Source: Chrysogorgia sp. JL179-B06 (Eukaryota > Cnidaria > Anthozoa > Scleralcyonacea > Chrysogorgiidae). From it: DNA of 64,000 nucleotides. The position numbers and the translations under genes were made by a program. Below are positions 49,561-64,000 of this stretch, in pieces. Each line of letters opens with the position of its first letter. Positions within the stretch are counted from its first letter, which is position 1. The notes under the pieces are model-generated. The model made no database searches and had not been told where the DNA came from. It saw nothing but the letters and a program-made list of their open reading frames with translations. The stretch lies in assembly GCA_035772405.1 (NCBI GenBank), contig JAYKKM010000504.1:166001-230000 (forward strand). The letters are read 5' to 3'.

Positions 49561-50451
49561 TACTATATACTATATATACTATTATATACTGTATATAACA
49601 GTAATATAGGTTATAATGCGGATTATTTCATGATTGCGTCGGTTTTCGTTGATGTACCGCGCCTTTATATCCGTGGAAAAAATAGACAAAACTTTGTTGG
49701 AAAACCTCCTCAATCATGAAATAAGTAAAGATAAATCCCTCGACGTGTCCTCGGGGCTTTGTTTAGCAATTAAATTAATAATAAGTGCAATATATATGCG
49801 TGATATATATCAATCGTCGTTGTTATGACTTATGATATTTCTAATAAGATTAAATATGTTATTAATTTGGTATATAATTTTATAATCGGATTAATTTAGG
49901 TATATTACTGTATATGTTACGACGCGGATAGTTAAATATTAAAGCTTTATTTCACTGTATGTCGTGCACATTTACTGTATTTACTCGAGTTCTATTTCAC
50001 TTCACTATGCTGAACATCGATATATAGTTCATTTCATGGCCAGTAATAAAGAGATTGACGGTATGTATATTCGTGGTAACCACAGAACTTCAAATGCTGT
50101 TTGTACAACGAGTTGGTCATTAATCTTGTAAACTCTTTGGGGATACATAAATTATAGATTGTATTCGGAAATACTGGTGGGAATGGAAACCTTATGTATT
50201 GATTCTTGTGTATTTGAGGGAAGAACTTGGAATTATTCGAAGGTTAGTCTCAATTTTAGTTAATATGGTGACTTTACAAACACAAAGTATGTATTATTGT
50301 TTAAAGTGTTATTGGTATTATAGTCTATAGATTGTGATTAAAATTAATATATAAACAATAAATGATATTAAACTGATATTATCAGTATATAATGTTCATT
50401 CTGATACGATATATTACAATTAATGCAATACTTATTTATTACTTTCCACAG
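49561..50451. other. Spacer, probably with unresolved 5' exons
   Basis: The integrase-like gene needs upstream coding exons, but I could not place them. Short frames exist at 49634-49828 without motif support. Confidence 0.3.
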
Positions 50452-51030
50452 TCTACATTGGCTGAAAAGGAGATTAAAAGATCTTGGTCTAAAAAGACGC
50501 TCAGAAGATCCCCCTTTGTATTTAGTGCAGTTGATTTTGGAGGTAATTATGGCTATTAGTTTTTAAAGTGGTTATATTTATTATTGATTGACAAGATAGG
50601 GATTTGAGTTGCTCTATTAAAAAAATAAATTATATATATTTCCAGCCGGAAGGCCTTGAAGTTGCATTTTTCGCAACTGGTCCCGGTTTGGTCTTAAAAT
50701 GTATGTATTCAAACACTCGAAATTTTCCTTCACCATAAATCCTTTCAACATGTAGTTTGATGGAGTGAAATGCCAAATATTACCTATAATATACCCAGAA
50801 TCTTATCCCGGCATTGCCACCATATATACAGAACTTAGTCGTGACTAGGCTCTCGGCAACGGCTTCCGTAGCTCAGTGGTCAGAGCGCTGCACTAGCAAT
50901 CGCAGGGTCGCGGTTCAATTCCTACCGGTCCCGGTTTGGTCTTAAAATGTATGTATTCCAACACTCGAAATTTTCCTTCACCATAAATCCTTTCAACATG
51001 TAGTTTGATCGAGTGAAATGCCAAATATTA

Positions 51031-51063
<33 letters not shown>

Positions 51064-53708
51064 AAAGGATTTATGGTGAAGGAAAATTTCGAGTGTTGGA
51101 ATACATACATTTTAAGACCAAACCGGGACCAGTTGCGAAAAATGCAACTTAGAGGCCTTCCGGCTGGAATTGAATCCGCGACCCTGCGATTGCTAGTGCA
51201 GTATATATATATATATATATAATATTATATTTCAGCAAGAAATGAAGTCTTCCACAATTCTGAGAGGCTATCGGTCAGTCTGGAAGCTTTTAAGGGATAA
51301 ATATGGACTTGTCGTCAAAAGGTAGTTATGAAATATTCAAAGATGTCTGATACTTTAAATTCATTTGGCTGCATTGTTTATAGGTTATCGATTAGTATTC
51401 TCCTACATTTTATACGCAGTTGAGTTCAATTTCACTCCAGATACATTCCATGTTTGCCCCCTATATACCCTAAAAGAGATATTCTTATTATTGTTAAATG
51501 GGACACTCACTTTTCCGTCAAATAGATAAAATAATCTGAGAGATGTTCGAATTCTCGTTAGGCTTTTTACTTCTTTTCAAAACCCCAAAATGCTAATATA
51601 TTTTATATATGCATGTTTTTCTATAGAGACACAGTAATGATGATGTGGGCCGTCCTGGCTCCTAATATAAGGGATATCAGAATGAAGAAACGTTTCAAAC
51701 GATATCCCTATCGTTCTAAGGTATTTCGATACATGAAGATTGACATGTAAAATGAAACTAGGATGTTTTTCCATATCTCTGTTTTCATCCATTTAACAGG
51801 GACCAAACTTTGCTTGGCATATGGATGGTTACGATAAACTCCATAGGTTTGGCTTTGATATTCATGCATGTGTTGATGGGTTAGTAAATGTGATATTGTT
51901 CTCTAATTTGGTATCTCGTCGGCTTTTTCCGGCATTATTTTCAGATGGAAAATATATGGACAGTTTAAGCCGTTTGTTTGTCTTCCTAAAATGATTAATG
52001 ATGTGCGTGCTTCTATGTCGCTTCACTGATGAGTTTGTTTATTACAAATAATTTGTTTCCAGACCATTTTTAGCATTTTGTTCTGTTTGTGTATGTTTTA
52101 TGTATTTAGGTTTTCAAGAAAGATTTTATGGCTAACAGTGACAACATCAAACAGTAATCCCGGTTTTGTTTTAGCTTTTTACCTCACCGCTGTCACAGAA
52201 TTGACTGGTAAGTGAACTATAGTATACACTGAATACGCGCTAATCGTTCTAACAAAATTATAATTTTTGCGTATTTGTATTTTATCCGCTGATATAGAAA
52301 GTGTAAAATAAAATGTTTAGGTGTGCCGACGATGACCATTTCCGACCATGGAACAGAAAATATTCATATAGCAACAGTACAGATGGTTTTAAGAAACGAT
52401 CATGATGATGAATGGAGTGGGCTTAATAGTCATCGATATGTGCGATCGACAGAAAATCTGGTATGTTTTCACTTTTTGTTGCAGGGCGTTAGAAAACCAG
52501 AAGATTTATTTAAGTTGCTGTGCTGAAATCGGTGATTTTTCAATTATTTGTTATCCACATATCTTGTCTAGAGGTCTGAATATATTTGGTCTCACCTAGT
52601 ACGTCAAACAACTGGCTGGTGGATAAGAACTTTACACGTAAGGTTGTCGATTTATGTAAGATGAATAATGTTAATGCTTCTTTGTGTCAGAAACCGATGC
52701 CTTCGTTAAAGTTATCTTTTTTCTATAGGAATTATCGGAAGAGGGAAAATTCGAGGAGGGAAGTGATGTTCATAGGTACGTCAGATATCAATCGTGCAAA
52801 ACTCCAATTTTTGGTTTGCGGTTTACTGTAATGTAAACAGTGACGAGTTATAAATACTTTCAGGCACGCCTTGGCATATGTTTGTCTTCCATTGCTTACA
52901 AAAGAACTAAATTATTTTCGAGATTGGTGGAATGGTCACCATATACGCCCGACAAAATTATCCAAGGGACCACATGGTGCTCCCAATGACATGTATGCCC
53001 TTCCCGGTTTGTATGGTAGGTTAGCAAAATAGTGTTATTAAAAATATATTCAGGTTATATGTTCGCACGACCAAATTTTTGTATATATTGTGGGAATGCA
53101 ATACACCATAACATCACTTATGTTAATGGCGTTATACTTACAACGCTTTCGGTGATGACTATTTTGTGACATTTTTCTTACATGTTCAGCCCCTTTCGCA
53201 AAGGTGAAGAAACAATGGATTTCTGTTAAGAAAATTAGCACTAATGCATAGAGCTACGATTTAATTAATTTACCATTCATTTCATTATGATCTGCATGTT
53301 TGACTAATTATTTAGTTTGAACTTCATGCATTTGGCAAAACATTTCTTAACTTTATAACCAATCATTTCGTTAGTTTTTTTTCCTAATCCTTGATGAACC
53401 TATATTATCCATATTTGAACAACCTAGACCCAGAAAATTACGAATCTTGCTTTCACTAACAAATATACAAACAAATAATGGAAATTTTCTCGTTAATAGG
53501 TAGAACAAATCAGAAAAAACAACTGGATACAGAAAAACTGTTTGCCGGGGCAACAAAGTATATAAAAGAAGAAGAACCTTTCTACCCTGACAATTTTGCT
53601 GAATTGGCCGAGCATGTTCTACGAACCACTTTGAATGTCGGACAAGCAGACATTACTCCACAGAATGCTATGACACTCTATAAACTTCTTACTGCTTATG
53701 TTTGTTGA
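50452..53708 (+). CDS. Integrase-catalytic-domain gene, ten traced exons
   Basis: Exons with matching phases: 50452-50542, 51236-51321, 51627-51720, 51800-51879, 52110-52207, 52321-52460, 52572-52637, 52729-52775, 52864-53015 and 53500-53708. The upstream end is partial. The protein resembles the widespread cnidarian/fish integrase-core family: LKDLGLKRRSEDP, SVWKLLRDKYGL, GPNFAWHMDGYDKLHRFGF, FSRKILWL, ISDHGTENI, SENLR... and YFRDWWNGHHIRP. Asp in WHMDGYD, Asp in SDHGTEN and Glu in NLRSEYIWSH match the DDE triad. The first traced codons begin LHWLKRRL, a helix-turn-helix-like segment. The many clean introns suggest a host-resident gene, though an intron-bearing transposon remains possible. 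Confidence 0.75.
50640..51225. mobile_element. SINE/foldback cluster in an intron
   Basis: A TTTGGTCTTAAAATGTATGT unit occurs at ~50690 and ~50936 (plus) and inverted at 51058-51135 around a (TA)n centre. The tRNA-like head (A box TAGCTCAGTGG, B box GGTTCAATTCC) is at 50861-50927 (plus) and partly at 51150-51199 (minus). The cluster lies in the intron 50543-51235. Confidence 0.7.
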
Positions 53709-55680
53709 TAAAACACTAATTTCGAGGGTTTGTGATTATTTTTATATATTAGCTTTAATTATAACAGACGTTTTAGGTTTTAGCGTTGAACGTCTGTTGT
53801 CTTTCATCATTAAAATGTGCGACATCACCAGAAATTTCGGACATTTTGCGACGCCGATTCCAGTCAGCGGTTACTAATAATGTAATCCGGTAAAAGCTCT
53901 TTCGTTTTTCTTTGGCAGGTGTCTAATTCAACTAATTGTAGTTCTGTTTAGTTGCACAGTACCGGATTTTTACGAATTGATACTTCAATACGTTCGCAGT
54001 CACGTTTTAAAACAAACCACTCATTTACTACAGTTGATTTGTTTCAATACAGTTGATTTGAGCATTCAACATAATCTACATCTTCACCGGAAATGCCTTC
54101 GAAGTGAAATGGCCATATGGAATCTCCATAATATTAATAATATTATCTCCATAATGGCCATATGGAATCTCAACACGAAATATAATTTCATTTCGAAAGT
54201 TAAGCTGCTGATTCGCATAAGTAAGAGGGGATTCGGTGCTTCATTTCAACCTTCAATCCACCTTTCGCATCATATAAGCGTTAAGAATCTCAGACATTTT
54301 TACGTTTGCGCGAGAAATATTTAATGACGTAATATTGGCGGAGTATATTATTGTCTGGCGTCGCATGAGTCGTTCATATTGGACCTTATTCGCTCTATTA
54401 TTGCCAGGAAATGCCCTGGGAACTAGCTACAATCCAGCAAACTTATTCGATTACAATAAACAACTAGAAATATGGCCGCTTTGGCGAGCAGAAGGTCTTT
54501 CATTCTTGTTCGTCGCTTCGTGGCCGAATTTGAGAAGACCACTTGAATGCCACCCGTTAATTGACCAAAATAGTATGAAAAGACGAACATTCAAAGGCTT
54601 TTGGAACTATTCTGCCATGGAAATATTCGAGTTTTTTCGTGATCTACGAACAGTGTTAACACTGACGAATGTATCGCGAGGCACACATTTCACATCACCC
54701 ATATGGTTGTTGGTCTATTCGACCAATTTCTAGCACAAGATTACAAGATTACTATGGCTAACATAACAGAAGTGCTAAATCGGCTGACTGTAAATACATG
54801 ATCTAGGGAACAATCTAGACCTCGCTGTAAGCGAATGTTTTTCGGTTTGAAATGTAGCTTAGTTAACACGTAACACATATCGAGGCACACATCTGAGAAA
54901 TGTAAGCGGCAACAGTTAAGGCTACATTTTGAATTACTCATATTCAGTGTTATTGCGCGTCGCCATCTTGTCCCAATTTTCTGGTAATGAAAACGGTAGT
55001 GCTTAATGCTTAGAGTAAATCTGATCAGACTTGTACAAGCGTTTTTTAATAAATTATGTACCGTGTTTCTTGTATTAGGCCCTCTTCCCTCTTTTAAGCT
55101 CTTCCTCCAATAAGCCCTTCCTTTTGATGACTTAGTAACCACCGGGGGCTTCATACTGGAAATACGCTATATGGAAATTTGTCAGGGTTGATACACGAAA
55201 AAGTAAATTGAAGAGACTAAACCAAAAATCAAACAACTAAAATTGTCAGCATTCGTAAAGTAGACTTAGGCGGCAATGGCTAACTCTGATAAATGAACGC
55301 ACGCAGTATCTGGAACCTGGATATAATTAGATGTTTGTTCGAACTAGTCTAGTTTTGATTTCATGCCTGAAATTATGCGACCCCTCCTCGACGCTCTGTT
55401 TTCTACACAAATATGATACGAATTAAACATTTGTGTCATTAAATATACACTGATATACGATCATACACAGAAGTCAATCAATTTCTGGGTTAAAAACTAG
55501 ATTTAAATAGTCGATTGCTTGCACTTAAACTGAGAAAGCGGTTGAAGTTGATTTTCCAGCATTACACTAATTAACGTTTTAGTAAGCAAACGTTCTACTA
55601 ATTATACTGACGAAATGATTGGCTGAAAGAAACAATTAATTGGATTTATTTTCAGGCACTATTGCCGATGGTTCATCGTC
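53709..55680. other. Spacer without a recognised gene
   Basis: An open frame of 132 codons (54335-54733 plus) has no recognised motif. GGCCATATGGAATCTC is repeated at about 54111 and 54162. I cannot support a gene. Confidence 0.35.
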
Positions 55681-61552
<5,872 letters not shown>

Positions 61553-61985
61553 ACATAAATATATATAAAAAGTAACATTGTACTTGTTTTAGTAGCATCA
61601 CAATAATTAAAGTGCCCATCTGGCGTTAGGATATTTTACATATTTCAGTGATCTTTGAAATATATCTTGTCGTCCGAAAATTTCATCGCGCCTTTTCCCC
61701 ATGCAAAAGTTAATTTACTATATTCACAGGAAATGACATCAAAGCAAGGACACGCAAAAATATTACACCTTGACAGACGTGAGTGAATTTTGTCTGTTAA
61801 ACAGGTCTACTGTGCAAAGCCAAACTTTCTTTGTGTTTTATTGTTGTGTCAGTGTACAATATCATTGCATATTGACGTCATTTCTTGTGAATAGTATATA
61901 TTAATAGAAATTGACAGGTGACTAGAGAGTTTCTCGTGCCGTGACTGGTCGAGATCGACGGCCTTTATAACATTTTCAGCGATTT
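61553..61985. other. Intergenic region, probable divergent promoter
   Basis: It lies between the alpha-kinase gene and a short plus-strand frame. No gene is evident. A promoter role is only inferred from orientation. Confidence 0.35.
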
Positions 61986-61989
61986 AAAA

Positions 61990-62145
61990 ATGGCGGCTTC
62001 TCAATTTATCGATATTACGTACGAAAAAGTGAATAAAATTAAAGAAAATGCTATTCAAAAACAAACTAACGAAGATACCAAATATCTAGAGTTGAACGAT
62101 TTCAAGGTGGTCGTGTCAACGTTACGGCAGTCGGCGACACGATAA
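61990..62145 (+). CDS. Short ORF, possible 5' exon of an unknown gene
   Basis: ATG GCG GCT opens a 51-codon frame beginning MAASQFIDITYEKVNKIKEN. The Kozak context (AAAAATGGCGG) is good. It resembles the N-termini of ZMYM2/QRICH1-like proteins of cnidarians, but only loosely. A GT follows FNDFK-like codons near 62107, a possible donor; I could not find further exons. Confidence 0.3.
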   Translation: MAASQFIDITYEKVNKIKENAIQKQTNEDTKYLELNDFKVVVSTLRQSATR

Positions 62146-64000
62146 AAACAACTGAACAAGTAATTTTGTGAAAAAAATGGTTATTTAAGAGAGTAGTTTG
62201 AACAACAAACATTTCAGACAACATTTGAAAGCTTATTAGCATGATTGTTGAAGAGATGAACAAATGCTTTTCGATATTTTACGACTCTGCCCGAAAAAAG
62301 ACGGCAGTTTTTACAAAAAACAAGTTTGTTGTCAATCCGTCATCCTCCTCCGTACAACAAACAAATGTCAATCTGTGACAGTTATTTATTTCAGTGAATG
62401 CTGATACACAGAATTATCCCCGAGTTTTACTCGAAACAGGATGGTTCTGTATCTCCATCCATATCTACTTTGGAAATCGGGGAAGAGAATTAATTCTAAA
62501 GTCTGCTGAAGAAGTCATTGCTTCACCTGGTAAAAACTGCAGATTGACAAGGGTACTTTGAGCTGGACAAAAGTGAAGCCGGCTTTGTACTATTAAAACA
62601 TTAACAAGCAAAAAACAGTTTTGTCTGGATCTTTCAACAATTGCTCTTTATGTTAACCCAGTCTTTAACTCAGTCTTCCACTCTGTAGTTATGCTTGATC
62701 TGACAGCAAAATCGCTTTTTGTTACGCACATTTTGGCCTCCCTTGCAAGAGCATGTTCGTATGTTGTTCGTTTTAAAATTATGTGACTCACGTGCGCGAC
62801 TTCCGGAAATAACAAATAAAATAATTAAAACATTTCCCCTTCCTTTCTTTCAGTTGTTTCTCTCTAATAATCAGCTGTGAATTTCTACTAAAACAATTAG
62901 TCACCTCAGTCTCCGTGATTATCGTTATATTTACCTCGCCGCTTCGCAGCTCGGTAAGTATTCGCCGATAATCACCTCGGCTTCAGTGACTAATTGTTAA
63001 ATAGTATAATGGTATAATGTCGAACGACATGGTATATATTTCTCCTGGAAGAACCCAAAGATTACGAATATATGTAAAATCGCCAACCCCGGATACTGAT
63101 TAGGCACTTTAAGCTTAATTTATATAATACCTCCTGAATAATACAAAATAAGCCTATAAATAAAATAAGTATATAAAATTAAGTATATATAGGTTTTTGT
63201 AGCCGTATATAATCAACAAATATACTGATAATTTACCGCTTAAAGTTTCTACAAATGATGTCCTAAAGTATAAAAAAGAAACATATAGTTATTCATACAC
63301 ACATTGTTTATATTTTTCGCTATGTAACTAGCGTCACATCGCATGTGACTTGCATAGCTTACCACATATAAATATGTTGAATAATTTTTTGAAATCTCGT
63401 CAATACTAACCGCGAATTTTTCCTTTTAGAACAATTCTCGACAAAGGAGATTTCTAAGAACGAACACGAGAATGAATAAAATAAAATAAAATAAAAATAA
63501 TAAAATATAAATTTCAAAGAATTATGCACGAGAAAGATATACAAAAGAAGATCTCTATGTGATGGGTAAAATATTCGCGTCTGATCTTTATCCGATATAC
63601 AAACTCGACACGATCTCGAACAGACGCGAATTTTTATCTGGCTTATAGAATTCCTGGAGTAGAGTGATGAATACTTTGCTTGAAAGTCGTAGAAAGTCAT
63701 TTTTTATCTAAAATTTCCCAGATTAAACCACTAGTGTCTATCAACTTGGATAAAACATTGATTTTTTGTCAATGAATGTTTTATCCTGTGTTGTAAAATT
63801 AATTAATAATTCAAAAATAAATTAATATTTCAAAAGAAATTAATATTTAATCAGCATCTTTAACTCAGGATAAAATATTGATTGATAATGCGGCTGGCCA
63901 TTGTAACTGCCCATAAACATCGGCCGCTCGTGTTGTAACTACTAGTTTATTTCAATTAATTTCTCATTTATTTCAATATTTATTTCTTTTGAATTTTCTT
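62146..64000. other. Spacer with one foldback
   Basis: A foldback lies at about 62904-62998 with arms ACAATTAGTCACCTCAGTC-like and its inverse. AT-rich short inverted repeats occur near 63740-63880. The 113-codon minus frame at 63359-63700 has no recognised motif. No gene is supported. Confidence 0.4.

Noticed and set aside
50861..50927. Functional tRNA gene
   Set aside because: A and B boxes are present, but the acceptor stem does not pair convincingly and the sequence continues into a repeated SINE body.
52600..52637. Loss of the catalytic Glu in the integrase-like gene
   Set aside because: An acceptor first placed at 52600 gave that impression and a stop; the acceptor at 52571 keeps the frame and restores Glu in NLRSEY.
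54335..54733. 132-codon gene
   Set aside because: No domain, no splice or promoter support, and ordinary AT-rich composition.

Overview
This is a eukaryotic nuclear window from an invertebrate metazoan, probably a cnidarian. The evidence is spliceosomal introns with clean GT/AG borders, AT-rich spacers full of microsatellites, foldback MITEs and tRNA-derived SINEs, non-LTR retrotransposon debris, and gene families (Kolobok-type transposase, P2X7-C-like proteins, alpha-kinase) that are expanded in cnidarians. The species cannot be named from the sequence alone.

The window is dominated by two different Maverick/Polinton elements, virus-like DNA transposons. Element 1 (6008-18023, 12.0 kb) sits in an ATATT microsatellite. 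It has a TATTAT target duplication and ~1.1-kb imperfect terminal inverted repeats (TIRs). It carries an intron-containing family B polymerase, a small zinc-finger protein, a packaging ATPase, two conserved Polinton-associated proteins, an adenain-like protease and a 5'-truncated major capsid gene. It lacks an integrase and a penton. Its right arm is a patchwork with a stray TIR fragment and a stray polymerase C-terminus, so it looks decayed or chimeric.

Element 2 (25060-43531, 18,472 bp) looks complete. It has a perfect GGCCTG target duplication, AG...CT ends and 595-bp colinear TIRs, and I found no broken reading frame in it. It encodes PolB with an endonuclease VII-like insert, chromodomain integrase, double jelly-roll major capsid, penton and packaging ATPase. 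Its accessory set is unusual: type II thymidine kinase, a BRO-N/VRR-NUC/zinc-finger fusion, a fibre-like protein, a possible VLTF3-like zinc-ribbon protein, duplicated coiled-coil membrane proteins, two proteins with N-myristoylation-like starts, and several small membrane proteins. I found no maturation protease. This element is the strongest candidate for an under-described system.

Outside the Polintons: 81-3013 is a multi-exon Kolobok-type transposase gene (plus strand) with one apparent frameshift. 3606-4703 is a convergent gene encoding a CXC-like Cys-rich segment and a P2X7-C-like domain, with a break near its end. 44431-45983 is a broken CR1/jockey-like reverse transcriptase. 50452-53708 is a ten-exon integrase-like gene (plus) with an apparently intact DDE triad. 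55681-61552 is a thirteen-exon alpha-kinase gene (minus) with two alternative-looking 3' exons, one encoding a huge polyglutamine tract.

The remaining DNA is repeats: 76-bp, 19-20-bp and 10-bp tandem arrays, long hairpins, a 240-bp near-perfect palindrome, AT and CAA microsatellites, and two oppositely oriented copies of a dispersed repeat.
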